Assembly (NCBI RefSeq): GCF_000725545.1
Contig: NZ_JNZP01000015.1
Location: 372,001 to 436,000, forward strand
DNA: 64,000 bases
DNA from: Streptomyces exfoliatus
Lineage (GTDB): Bacteria; Actinomycetota; Actinomycetes; Streptomycetales; Streptomycetaceae
Reading direction: 5' to 3'
Shown in pieces: positions 52,691 to 60,534 of the stretch. Every line of letters begins with the position of its first letter. Position 1 is the stretch's first letter. Below the pieces are notes generated by a model. That model made no database searches. It was not told the origin of the DNA and saw only the letters and a list, made by a program, of their open reading frames with translations. The translations under genes were made by a program, and so were the position numbers.

Positions 52691-53722
52691 TCAAGCGTCC
52701 CAGAGCGCGCCGAAGGTCAGCAGGTCGCTCCGGTACTCGATGTGCTCCTCCCACTCCTTCGGCCAGGCGTCGGCACCCAGGTGCGCGCCGGCGAAGGCGC
52801 CCGCGAGGGCCGCGATCGAGTCGGAGTCGCCGCGGGTGCAGGCGGCGCGGCGCAGCACGGTGAGGGGCTCGCCGGGGAAGAGCAGGAAGCAGAGCAGCCC
52901 GGTCGCGAGCGCCTCTTCGGCGATCCAGCCGTCGCCGGTGTACGTGCAGGGGTCGAGCTCCGGGTCGGCGGTGCGCTGGACGGCGTCCAGGCGCTCCAGG
53001 ATCGCCAGGCACTCGTCCCAGCCGCGCCGGATGAAGGAGAGGGCGGAGGGGTCCTGGGAGCGCGTCCAGAGGTCGCCGAGCCAGTGCTCGTGGTAGCGGG
53101 AACGGTTCTCGTACGCGTACGAGCGCAGCTGTCCCACCAGCCCTGCCGGGTCGACACCCTGCGCGAGGAGGTACACGGCGCGGGCGGTCAGGTCGGACGC
53201 GGCGAGCGCGGTCGGATGACCGTGGGTCAGGGCCGCCTGGAGCTGCGCGGCACCGGCCCGCTGCTCCTCGCTGAGGCCGGGGACGAGCCCGATGGGGGTG
53301 ACCCGCATGTTGGCGCCGCAGCCCTTGGAGCCGATCTGGCTGGCGTCCTGCCAGGGCAGGTCGCCGTCGAGCAGACGGCAGGCGCGGAGGCAGGTGTTGC
53401 CGGGGGCGCGGTTGTTCTCCGGCGAGTGGTACCAGTCGACGAACTCGTCGCGTACGGGCCTGGCGAGGCGCAGCGGCGCGAGCACCCCCCTGTCCATGGC
53501 GGTGCGGATCCCCCGGGCGAAGGCGAGGGCCATCTGCGTGTCGTCGGTGACGTACGCCTTGCCGTTCCTGACGGGCAGGGACATCTCCCGCCACGGGCCG
53601 ACCTTCGCGAGGATCGACGGGACGTCGTTGAACTCGGTCGGGAAGCCCAGCGCGTCGCCGAGCGCCAGCCCGATCAGGGAGCCGGTCGCGGCCTGCTTGG
53701 TCGCGGTGCGTGTGAGGTTCAT
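52691..53722 (-). CDS. ADP-ribosylglycohydrolase family protein
   Basis: 343 residues. Metal-binding motifs of the DraG/ARH family: GLALGDALGFPTEF (17-31), TDDTQMALA (59-67) and near the end CTRGDSDSIAALAGAFAGA (GDSDS). These place two Mg ions for removing ADP-ribose from protein or nucleic acid. It also has a SKGCGANMRVTPIG block, normal for the family. ATG 53720-53722 overlaps the NUDIX gene stop by four bases. The upstream NadR and NUDIX genes point to NAD/ADP-ribose salvage. Confidence 0.9.
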   Translation of the reverse strand: MNLTRTATKQAATGSLIGLALGDALGFPTEFNDVPSILAKVGPWREMSLPVRNGKAYVTDDTQMALAFARGIRTAMDRGVLAPLRLARPVRDEFVDWYHSPENNRAPGNTCLRACRLLDGDLPWQDASQIGSKGCGANMRVTPIGLVPGLSEEQRAGAAQLQAALTHGHPTALAASDLTARAVYLLAQGVDPAGLVGQLRSYAYENRSRYHEHWLGDLWTRSQDPSALSFIRRGWDECLAILERLDAVQRTADPELDPCTYTGDGWIAEEALATGLLCFLLFPGEPLTVLRRAACTRGDSDSIAALAGAFAGAHLGADAWPKEWEEHIEYRSDLLTFGALWDA

Positions 53723-54456
53723 GCGGGGCGTCCTTCCGGTCGCAGCAGGGGCGGGTGGAGGGTGGTGGCCCCGCCCGCCCGGTAGAGAGCGGCCGGTTTC
53801 CCCCGTCCGCCGGTGAGGCGCGGAGGTCCTTCCACGGCCTGGACGAAGCCGGGCGTGGTGAGGACCTTGCGCCGGAAGTTGGGGCGGTCGAGTTCGACGC
53901 CCCAGACCGTCTCGTAGACGTGCCGCAACTCGCCGAGGGTGAACTCGGGCGGGCAGAAGGCGGTCGCGAGGCAGCTGTACTCCAGCTTGGCGCCGACCCG
54001 TTCGTGGGCGTCGGCGAGGATCCGGTCGTGGTCGAAGGCGAGACCGCGGACGGTGTCGTACGGCATCCACCGCGCCTGGGCCGCGTCGCCGCCGCCGCGC
54101 GGCTCGGGAGGGTCGGGTACGAGCGCGGTGAAGGCGACGGAGACGACCCGCATCCTCGGGTCGCGGTCCGGTTCGCTGTAGGTGCGGAGCTGTTCGAGGT
54201 GGAGTCCGGCGACGGTGGCCTCGGAGAGTCCGGTCTCCTCGGCGAGTTCGCGGCGGGCGGCCTGCTCGGCGGACTCGGGGGGCAGCACGAATCCGCCGGG
54301 GAGCGCCCAGGACCCGGCGTAGGGCTCCTGCCCGCGCTCGACGAGCAGCACCTGGAGGCGCTCCTCGCGGACGGTGAGGACGGCGAGGTCGGCGGTGACG
54401 GCGAACGGCTCGAAGGCGTACGGGTCGTAGCCCTCGGGCACCCTGCGGTCGCTCAT
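53719..54456 (-). CDS. NUDIX hydrolase with winged helix, NrtR-like
   Basis: 245 residues. N-terminal NUDIX domain with complete Nudix box from G55 to L77 (GFVLPPE, then REL-EET-GL), preceded by YAGSWALPGG. The C-terminal part (about 155-225) is a winged helix (FTLGELRHVYETVWGVELDRPNFRRKVL), the layout of NrtR, which represses NAD genes and senses ADP-ribose; full box retention means it may also hydrolyse ADP-ribose. ATG 54454-54456 overlaps the NadR stop by four bases. Palindromic sequence at 55672-55699 is a candidate operator. Confidence 0.88.
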   Translation of the reverse strand: MSDRRVPEGYDPYAFEPFAVTADLAVLTVREERLQVLLVERGQEPYAGSWALPGGFVLPPESAEQAARRELAEETGLSEATVAGLHLEQLRTYSEPDRDPRMRVVSVAFTALVPDPPEPRGGGDAAQARWMPYDTVRGLAFDHDRILADAHERVGAKLEYSCLATAFCPPEFTLGELRHVYETVWGVELDRPNFRRKVLTTPGFVQAVEGPPRLTGGRGKPAALYRAGGATTLHPPLLRPEGRPA

Positions 54457-55517
54457 CGGCCCGCCGGAAGGCGGTCGGCGAGGTGGAAGTCCTCGGCGAG
54501 CAGGGCGTCCACGGCGGCGACGGCCGCCGCGAGCCGCTCCTCGTGGGGGCCGCTGAGGACGGCCGTACGGCGGCCGGAGTGGGCGAGCTGGGTGAGGAAG
54601 CGGGCGGTCATCCAGGGCCGCAGCCGCTCCCCGTCGCCCACCCTGTCGTCCTCGAAGGCGACGCCCCGGTGGTCGGTGAGCAGCCAGAGGTGGTGCCGGC
54701 CGCGGGCGGCGATCTCGCCGGTGGCGGGGCTGGTGGTGCCCATGTACCGCTCGTGCCAGATGGTGGCGGCGAAGGCGTCGGTGTCGCAGAAGAGCACGGG
54801 CGAGCCGGCGCGGGCAGCCTCCTCCTCCAGTTCGGCCTGGCGCTGGGCGATGACGGGGAAGTCGGAGGAGTGGAAGGTGACGTCGGTCGAGGTGGCGCCG
54901 GGGCGGTCGGCGCGGAGTTCGGCGAGCCTGAGCTCCCGGTACGCGCGGGCGTACTCCGGTACGCACCGGGTGCGGGCCCAGACCCCGCCACGGCGCCGGT
55001 AGTGGTCGGCGAGGGCGCGGGCCATGGTGGTGGTGCCGGTGGACTCGGCGCCGAGGACGACGACCCGCCGGGTGAGCGCGGCCCGTACCGGCGGTTCCAG
55101 GTACTCCCAGCAGCCGGCCGGGTCCGCGCGGACGGCGGCGCCGGAGACCGGAAAACGGGTGTGCCCGGGGTCCGAGGAGACGGCCTCGGCGCCGAGGCGA
55201 CGGGCGAGCTCCTCGCCGTACGGCTCCGAGGTGAAGACGGCGTCGACGGGTTCGGGCACGGCGGCCCGGAGGACGGCCATGCGCGCGTCCCATCCGTCGG
55301 CGGGGATGTCGTCGACGGTGCCGACGACGAGGGCGTCGGGGTGGATCTCGCGCATCCAGGCGACCCGGTCCTCCAGCGGGAGGCTGTCCTCGGAGGAGGC
55401 GCGGACGAGCACGGTGAGGCGCTCGCAGCGGGCGACGGCGGTGCGGACGAGGTGGTGGTGGCCGGCGTGCGGCGGCAGGAACCTGCCGGGGACGAGGCCA
55501 TGGCCGTATCGCTTCAT
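54453..55517 (-). CDS. NadR-like NMN adenylyltransferase / kinase-domain protein
   Basis: 354 residues. N-terminal nucleotidyltransferase domain: GRFLPPHAGHHHLV (11-24) with the HAGH motif, and FPVSGAAVRADP (124-130 SxxxxR). C-terminal P-loop domain: VLGAESTGTTTMARALADHY, where the Walker A lysine position holds Thr162 (GAESTGTTT), and LFCDTDAFAATIWHERYMG, as in the ribosylnicotinamide kinase domain of NadR. It makes NAD from NMN, and perhaps NMN from nicotinamide riboside if the altered P-loop works. First gene of the operon; ATG 55515-55517. Confidence 0.88.
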   Translation of the reverse strand: MKRYGHGLVPGRFLPPHAGHHHLVRTAVARCERLTVLVRASSEDSLPLEDRVAWMREIHPDALVVGTVDDIPADGWDARMAVLRAAVPEPVDAVFTSEPYGEELARRLGAEAVSSDPGHTRFPVSGAAVRADPAGCWEYLEPPVRAALTRRVVVLGAESTGTTTMARALADHYRRRGGVWARTRCVPEYARAYRELRLAELRADRPGATSTDVTFHSSDFPVIAQRQAELEEEAARAGSPVLFCDTDAFAATIWHERYMGTTSPATGEIAARGRHHLWLLTDHRGVAFEDDRVGDGERLRPWMTARFLTQLAHSGRRTAVLSGPHEERLAAAVAAVDALLAEDFHLADRLPAGR

Positions 55518-55671
55518 GCCGTCACCTCCCCCGCGCTCGAGACCGCCGTCCCGGCCGTGACCGACCGCGTCCCCTCGGTGCGCGCGGTGCGGCGCACCGG
55601 GAGGACGCCGGAGCCTGGTCCACCCCCGTGGGTCCAGGTCAGCGGCCGTACACGGTGGGACTCAGGTCCAC

Positions 55672-55699
55672 CCTTTAAGAGTCACCTTGACTATAAAGG
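55672..55699. promoter_or_regulatory. Palindromic operator candidate (NrtR-like) upstream of nadR operon
   Basis: AGTCA-CCT-TGACT (55680-55692) is a perfect inverted repeat, flanked by CCTTTA (55672-55677) and TAAAGG (55694-55699), which are also mirrored (one base out of register). It lies 155 bp before the NadR start in an AT-richer patch. As the operon encodes an NrtR-like regulator with a winged helix, autoregulation by it is the simplest explanation. Confidence 0.45.
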
Positions 55700-55781
55700 A
55701 GGACGGGCGTCAGCCACAAGGCCGGAAAGGACGGGGCACGGCCCGAGCGGGGCGCGGCCGGAACACGGCACGGGCCGGAAC

Positions 55782-55824
55782 ACGGAGAAGCCCGTGACCG
55801 CCGGGCGGTCACGGGCTTCTCCGT
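55782..55824. terminator. Long hairpin terminator after the pseudouridine synthase gene
   Basis: A perfect 21-bp inverted repeat: left arm 55782-55802, one-base centre at 55803, right arm 55804-55824. The core pairs CCCGTGACCGCC with GGCGGTCACGGG. It lies 24 bp beyond the stop of the minus-strand gene and can end transcription from either side. Confidence 0.92.
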
Positions 55825-55847
55825 CTACGGGCAGGGCCCGAAGGGCC

Positions 55848-57188
55848 TTACATGTTGACTTCCTTCATCAGCATGCCGACCTCGGTGTTGGTGAGCCGGC
55901 GCAGCCAGCCCGACTTCTGGTCGCCCAGGGCGATCGGGCCGAAGGCCGTCCGGACCAGCTTCTCGACCGGGAAGCCCGCCTCGGCCAGCATGCGGCGCAC
56001 GATGTGCTTGCGGCCCTCGTGCAGCGTGACCTCGACGAGGTAGTTCTTGCCGGTCTGTTCGACGACGCGGAAGTGGTCGGCCTTGGCGTAGCCGTCCTCC
56101 AGCTGGATGCCGTCCTTCAGCCGCTTGCCGACCTCGCGGGGCAGCGGCCCCGTGATGGCGGCCAGGTAGGTCTTCTTCACGCCGTACTTCGGGTGCGTGA
56201 GGCGGTGGGCCAGCTCACCGTGGTTGGTGAGGAGGATGATGCCCTCGGTCTCCGTGTCGAGCCGGCCGACGTGGAAGAGCCTGGTCTCACGGTTGTTGAC
56301 GTAGTCGCCCAGGCACTGACGGCCGTCGGGGTCCTCCATGGTGGAGACGACGCCGGCCGGCTTGTTCAGCGCGAAGAACAGGTGCGACTGGGTGGCGACG
56401 GTCAGGCCGTCCACCTTGATCTCGTCCTTCTCCGGGTCGACGCGCTTGCCCTGCTCCAGGACGATCTCGCCGTTGACCTCGACGCGGGCCTGCTCGATGA
56501 GCTCCTCACAGGCACGCCGCGAGCCCATGCCGGCGCGGGCGAGGACCTTCTGCAGCCGCTCGCCCTCCTGCTCGGCGCCGGGGAAGGTCTTCGGGGTCTT
56601 GATCTCGGGCCGGCCCTCGTACCGCTCCCGGTTGCGCTGCTCGATCTTGGCCTCGAGCTCGCGCGAACGGGCCGGCGCCTGGCGCTGGCCGTGCGGGCCG
56701 CGACGGGGCGGCACTCCCTGGGGGGCCTTGGGGCCGCCCTTGGCGCCGCCGCGGGCCGCGGCGCCGCGGCCCTTCTTCGGGGCCTCGGAGGGGCCGCCTA
56801 CGTCGTAGGAGCGCTCCTCGGGACGAGGCCGGCGCGGGTTGCCCGCGCGCTGGTCGTCACGGCCGCCGCCACCGGCACCGCGGTAACCGCCACCGCCACC
56901 GGAGCCGGAGCCACTGCCACCGCGGTAGCCACCGCCACCCGAGCCGCCGCTGCCACCGGAGCCGCTGCCGCCCCGGTAGCCACCGCCACCGGAGCCACTG
57001 CCGCCACCGGAGCCCCGGTAGCCGCCACCGCCGCCGCTGCCGCTGCCACCGGAGCCGCGGTAGCCACCGCCGCCGCCGGAGCCGCTGCCACCACGGCCGC
57101 CACCGCTGCTGCCGCCGCGGCCGCCGCTGTTGCCACCACGGCTCCCGCCGTTGTTTCCGCTGCTGTTCCTGCCGCTGCTGCTTCGCAT
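55848..57188 (-). CDS. Pseudouridine synthase (RsuA/RluB family) with Gly-rich N-terminal repeats
   Basis: 446 residues. Residues about 1-110 are Gly/Ser/Tyr/Arg repeats, with GGGGYRG occurring five times. Then a basic Pro-rich region, an S4 RNA-binding domain at about 208-265 (LQKVLARAGMGSRRACEELI), and the catalytic domain with GRLDTETEGIILLTNHG, where the Asp is the nucleophile. The C-terminal EGRKHIVRRMLAE block confirms the RsuA/RluB group, probably acting on 23S rRNA. ATG 57186-57188 overlaps the scpB stop by one base (TGATG). The repeat tail probably binds RNA; the length is unusual (about 240-260 for the core enzyme). Confidence 0.92.
   Translation of the reverse strand: MRSSSGRNSSGNNGGSRGGNSGGRGGSSGGGRGGSGSGGGGGYRGSGGSGSGGGGGYRGSGGGSGSGGGGYRGGSGSGGSGGSGGGGYRGGSGSGSGGGGGYRGAGGGGRDDQRAGNPRRPRPEERSYDVGGPSEAPKKGRGAAARGGAKGGPKAPQGVPPRRGPHGQRQAPARSRELEAKIEQRNRERYEGRPEIKTPKTFPGAEQEGERLQKVLARAGMGSRRACEELIEQARVEVNGEIVLEQGKRVDPEKDEIKVDGLTVATQSHLFFALNKPAGVVSTMEDPDGRQCLGDYVNNRETRLFHVGRLDTETEGIILLTNHGELAHRLTHPKYGVKKTYLAAITGPLPREVGKRLKDGIQLEDGYAKADHFRVVEQTGKNYLVEVTLHEGRKHIVRRMLAEAGFPVEKLVRTAFGPIALGDQKSGWLRRLTNTEVGMLMKEVNM
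56876..57120 (-). repeat. Coding repeat for Gly/Ser-Tyr-Arg-Gly motifs
   Basis: Imperfect GC-rich repeats, with GCCACCGCCACCGGAGCC-like runs in the plus strand, encode the repeated (G/S)n-YRG units of the pseudouridine synthase N-terminus. Number of units is likely to vary between strains by slippage. Confidence 0.75.
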
Positions 57189-57793
57189 CAAACTTCCGTC
57201 TTGTCGTCGTCGTCCTCACGACCCGGTGCATCCGGATCGAACGAGGGAACCCCTTCCAGCGAGTCCGGCTCGACCGCCTCCGCCTCGGGGAGGAAGGGCG
57301 CCAGCTCGGGGAGCTCGTCCAGGCCACGCAGGCCCATCCGCTCCAGGAAGTAGTTCGTCGTCCTGTACAGGATCGCACCTGTTTCGGGTTCCGCGCCCGT
57401 CTCCTCCACCAGACCCCGCTGCAGGAGGGTCCGCATCACCCCGTCGCAGTTGACCCCGCGGACCGCCGAGACCCTCGAACGGCTGACCGGCTGGCGGTAC
57501 GCGACGACCGCCAGGGTCTCCAGTGCCGCCTGGGTGAGCCGGGCCTGCTGCCCCTCCAGGACGAAGGCCTCGACGGCCTCGGCGTGCTCGGGGCGCGTGT
57601 AGTAGCGCCAGCCGCCGGCCACGAGCCGCAGCTCGAAGCCGCGGCCCTGGGCGGTGTACTCGTCGGCCAGCTCGCGCAGGGCGTCGGCCACCTCGCGGGG
57701 GGCGCGGTCCAGGACCTTGGCGAGGTGCGCCTCGGTGGCGGGCTCGTCGACGACCATGAGGACGGCTTCGAGGGCGGGCTTGAGGTCGCTCAC
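57188..57793 (-). CDS. scpB: Segregation and condensation protein ScpB
   Basis: 201 residues. Two winged-helix domains: LKPALEAVLMVVDEPATEAHLA then REVADALRELADEY (first) and LTQAALETLAVVAYRQPVSRS, VSAVRGVNCDGVMRTLLQRGL (second). The AVVAYRQP and RGVN blocks are diagnostic. It joins ScpA and SMC in chromosome condensation. It overlaps scpA by four bases and the pseudouridine synthase gene by one. Confidence 0.95.
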   Translation of the reverse strand: MSDLKPALEAVLMVVDEPATEAHLAKVLDRAPREVADALRELADEYTAQGRGFELRLVAGGWRYYTRPEHAEAVEAFVLEGQQARLTQAALETLAVVAYRQPVSRSRVSAVRGVNCDGVMRTLLQRGLVEETGAEPETGAILYRTTNYFLERMGLRGLDELPELAPFLPEAEAVEPDSLEGVPSFDPDAPGREDDDDKTEV

Positions 57794-58863
57794 GCGGGGT
57801 CCTCCTGGTCGAATTCGTCTGTCACGGACCCGGCGGGGTCCGACTCCCCGCCGGTCCAGGAGACCGTGAGGTCACCCAGGGCGGTCTCCTGGTCGAGGGC
57901 GACGGCCTTCTCGCGGTAGAGCTCCAGAAGGGCGAGGAAGCGGGCGACGACGGTGAGGGTGTCGTCGCCGACGTCCTCGATCAGCTCCCGGAAGAGCGCG
58001 GCGCCGCGCTCCCGCAGCAGCGCGACGACCACGGCGGCCTGCTCGCGGACGCTGACGAGCGGGGCGTGGATGTGGTCGACGTACACCTGCGGCTCCGCCT
58101 TCGGCTGCATGGCCTTGGCGGCCAGCCTGGCGAAGCCCTCGGCGCCGATGGAGATGACGACCTCGGGGAGCAGCTCGGCGTGGTGCGGTTCGAGTCCGAC
58201 GGTACGGGGGTGGCGGCGGCCCTCGGCCTCCCAGCGCTCCTCGAAGATCGCCGCGACGCGTTTGTACGCCCGGTACTGCAGGAGCCGGGCGAAGAGCAGG
58301 TCGCGTGCCTCCAGGAGCGCGAGGTCGGCCTCGTCCTCCACCTCGGCGGCGGGCAGCAGCCGGGCGGTCTTGAGGTCCAGCAGGGTGGCGGCGACGACGA
58401 GGAACTCGGTGGTCTGGTCGAGGTCGCCGTCGGGGCCCAGGGCGCGCAGATGCGCCATGAACTCGTCGGTGACCCGGGAGAGGGCGACCTCGGTGACGTC
58501 GAGCTTGTGCTTGGTGATCAGCTGGAGGAGCAGGTCGAAGGGCCCCTCGAAGTTCGAGAGCCGTACGGTGAACCGCCCGTCACCGCTCTCGGGGGCCGCT
58601 GGGGCCCCGTCCTCGGCGACCACCGGCCCGACGTCCGGCAGAGGCTCCAGGGCCTCTCCGGGCTCTTCCACGGCCCGTGGAAGCTCTTCCTCGCCCCGTA
58701 CGGGCCCCGGCTCGCCCCGTACGGGCCCCGGCTCGCCTCGTACGGGCTCCGGCTCGCCCCTTGCGGGCCCCGGCTCGCCCCGTATGGGCTCCGCCTCCCC
58801 CCGGCCGCGGCCCAGGAGGCGGCGGCGGGGCGGGCGGGACGTTTCGTCGGAGGCGTGGTGCAT
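57790..58863 (-). CDS. scpA: Segregation and condensation protein ScpA, with N-terminal repeat extension
   Basis: 357 residues, longer than usual (about 250-270). Residues from about 96 form the kleisin: FTVRLSNFEGPFDLLLQLI, HKLDVTEVALSRVTDEF, VVAATLLDLKTARLLP and the C-terminal winged helix. The first about 90 residues are a disordered extension carrying five tandem RGEPxP(V/A) heptads, encoded by a 21-bp repeat at 58690-58794. ScpA bridges SMC heads with ScpB. ATG 58861-58863; starts after the repeat are possible, but no ribosome site was clear there. Confidence 0.93.
   Translation of the reverse strand: MHHASDETSRPPRRRLLGRGRGEAEPIRGEPGPARGEPEPVRGEPGPVRGEPGPVRGEEELPRAVEEPGEALEPLPDVGPVVAEDGAPAAPESGDGRFTVRLSNFEGPFDLLLQLITKHKLDVTEVALSRVTDEFMAHLRALGPDGDLDQTTEFLVVAATLLDLKTARLLPAAEVEDEADLALLEARDLLFARLLQYRAYKRVAAIFEERWEAEGRRHPRTVGLEPHHAELLPEVVISIGAEGFARLAAKAMQPKAEPQVYVDHIHAPLVSVREQAAVVVALLRERGAALFRELIEDVGDDTLTVVARFLALLELYREKAVALDQETALGDLTVSWTGGESDPAGSVTDEFDQEDPA
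58690..58794 (-). repeat. Five tandem 21-bp repeats within scpA
   Basis: Five consecutive 21-bp units (starts 58690, 58711, 58732, 58753, 58774), each beginning CTCGCC on the plus strand with a few substitutions. They encode heptads of the type RGEPGPV. Being a multiple of three, expansion or contraction keeps the frame, so length variation between strains is likely. Confidence 0.92.
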
Positions 58864-58909
58864 GGAGGTCCAGGGGGAACGGAGAGCGCGGGCAGCCCGC
58901 AGGCTACCT

Positions 58910-59416
58910 TCAGCGGCCGCGCAGACGGCGGACGAGGATGCTCGCGTCGCCGCGTGACTCCAGGTCCGCCAGGACGACCGCGACGGCCTCCCGGACGATC
59001 CGGCCCCGGTCGACGGCGAGGCCGTGCTCGCCCCGCAGCACGAGCCGGGCGTGCTCCAGGTCCATCAGCTCCTCGGCGGAGACGTAGACCGTGATCTTCT
59101 CGTCGTGGCGCTCGCGGCCGCTGGGCCGCCGGTTCGGGGCGCGGCCGCCGCGCCGCCGCGCCGCCGGGGCGGGCACCGGTGCGGAGGGCGCGGACTGGGC
59201 CGCGGCGCCTTCGGGCTCCGCCGTCCGGGCTCGCGGCTCGGCCGTGTCCGAGTCCGCCGTCGTGTGCTCCGCGGAGCCGGAGCCCTCGGCCGCCGCCGGG
59301 GTGCTCTCGCCCGCCGGTGCCGGCACGGCCCGGCGGGGTGCGGACGCCTGGAGCGCCATCCCCCCGGTCGTACGGAAGAGTTCGTCGGCGCCGGGCAGAC
59401 TCACTCGGCGTGACAC
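58910..59416 (-). CDS. Ribbon-helix-helix-like protein beside ParA
   Basis: 168 residues. The first about 100 are low-complexity (Ala/Pro/Glu, then a basic RRRGGRAPNRRPSGRERHDE). The C-terminal about 60 residues resemble a ribbon-helix-helix DNA-binding fold: strand KITVYVSAEELMDLEHARLV, then DRGRIVREAVAVVLADLES. It overlaps the parA-like gene by 16 bp, so they are coupled. It may be the DNA-binding or membrane-side partner of this ParA, standing in for ParB. That is inference; I do not recognise a named family. Confidence 0.75.
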   Translation of the reverse strand: MSRRVSLPGADELFRTTGGMALQASAPRRAVPAPAGESTPAAAEGSGSAEHTTADSDTAEPRARTAEPEGAAAQSAPSAPVPAPAARRRGGRAPNRRPSGRERHDEKITVYVSAEELMDLEHARLVLRGEHGLAVDRGRIVREAVAVVLADLESRGDASILVRRLRGR

Positions 59417-60534
59417 CGGGCGAGCACCTCCCTGGCGAGCTGGCGGTAGGCGGCGGCGCCCACGGAGTTGGAGGCGTACGTGGTGATGGGCTCGCCGGCG
59501 ACCGTGGTCTCCGGGAAGCGCACGGTCCGCCCGATCACCGTGTGGTACACGTGGTCGTCGAAGGCCTCGACGACGCGCGCGAGGACCTCACGGCTGTGCA
59601 CGGTGCGCGAGTCGTACATCGTGGCGAGGATGCCGTCGAGCTCCAGGTCGGGGTTGAGCCGCTCCTGGACCTTCTCGATGGTCTCGGTCAGCAGGGCCAC
59701 TCCGCGCAGCGCGAAGAACTCGCATTCCAGCGGCACGATGACCTTGTGAGCCGCCGTCAGGGCGTTCACGGTCAGCAGGCCGAGCGAGGGCTGACAGTCG
59801 ATCACGATGTAGTCGTAGTCGTTCATCAGCGGCTTCAGGGCGCGCTGGAGCGTCGACTCGCGCGCGACCTCGCTGACGAGCTGGACTTCGGCGGCCGAGA
59901 GGTCGATGTTGCTCGGCAGCAGGTCCATGTTGGGCACGGCGGTCTTGAGGAGGACCTCGTCGGCCGACATGCCCCGCTCCATGAGCAGGTTGTAGACGGT
60001 GAGGTCGAGCTCCATCGGGTTCACGCCGAGGCCGACCGACAGGGCTCCCTGCGGGTCGAAGTCGACGAGCAGCACCCGTCGTCCGTACTCGGCGAGCGCG
60101 GCACCCAGGTTGATGGTCGACGTGGTCTTGCCGACGCCGCCCTTCTGGTTGCACATCGCGATGATCTTCGCGGGTCCGTGGTCGGTCAGTGGACCCGGGA
60201 TCGGGAAGTACGGAAGGGGCCGTCCGGTGGGGCCGATCCGCTCGCGGCGCTGGCGGGCAGCGTCGGGTGCGAGGGTGGCCGCGTACTCCGGGTCGGGCTC
60301 GTACTCGGCGTCGGGGTCGTAGAAGTGCCCCTCGGGCACCTCGTCAAAGGCGGCGAAGTGGGTGGACTCTCGGCCCATCTCGTTGCCGGCCGTGGCGTTC
60401 ACGTGTAGGCCGTCCATCGTCTTCATCGTGTGGGCTGTCGTCATGGGCTGGTGCGTCGCGAAGGTCCGCACCGCGACGGAGCCGATCGGAGCACCTGGCG
60501 CACCGCTCCCGGGAGTAATTGTCGACTCATTCAC
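59401..60534 (-). CDS. ParA-family ATPase
   Basis: 377 residues. Deviant Walker A KGGVGKT (131-137) with the signature lysine, then INLGAALAEYGRRVLLVDFDPQG, YIVIDCQPSLGLLTVNAL and VIVPLECEFFALRG, all standard for ParA/Soj. The first about 115 residues are an extension not seen in the chromosomal ParA beside parB. Near scpAB rather than parB, so it is a second ParA, perhaps positioning another cargo. GTG 60532-60534 follows AAGGAGGT. The frame is open 12 codons further. First gene of the parA-RHH-scpA-scpB-pseudouridine synthase run. Confidence 0.92.
   Translation of the reverse strand: MNESTITPGSGAPGAPIGSVAVRTFATHQPMTTAHTMKTMDGLHVNATAGNEMGRESTHFAAFDEVPEGHFYDPDAEYEPDPEYAATLAPDAARQRRERIGPTGRPLPYFPIPGPLTDHGPAKIIAMCNQKGGVGKTTSTINLGAALAEYGRRVLLVDFDPQGALSVGLGVNPMELDLTVYNLLMERGMSADEVLLKTAVPNMDLLPSNIDLSAAEVQLVSEVARESTLQRALKPLMNDYDYIVIDCQPSLGLLTVNALTAAHKVIVPLECEFFALRGVALLTETIEKVQERLNPDLELDGILATMYDSRTVHSREVLARVVEAFDDHVYHTVIGRTVRFPETTVAGEPITTYASNSVGAAAYRQLAREVLARCHAE

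Larger units (their letters stand above)
55518..55847. other. Intergenic region between nadR-like and pseudouridine synthase genes
   Basis: 330 bp. Contains the palindromic operator candidate (55672-55699), two direct copies of GGCCGGAACACGG (about 55756-55787), and the terminator at 55782-55824. No coding potential beyond that is convincing: the plus-strand frame that crosses here is an antisense artefact of nadR. Confidence 0.6.

Noticed and set aside
55742..55787. Repeated GGCCGGAACACGG as an attachment site
   Set aside because: Only two short direct copies, with no integrase or tRNA gene; likely incidental to the terminator's left flank.
58690..58794. Five 21-bp repeats as a CRISPR array
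   Set aside because: The units are directly adjacent without spacers and encode regular heptads in ScpA.
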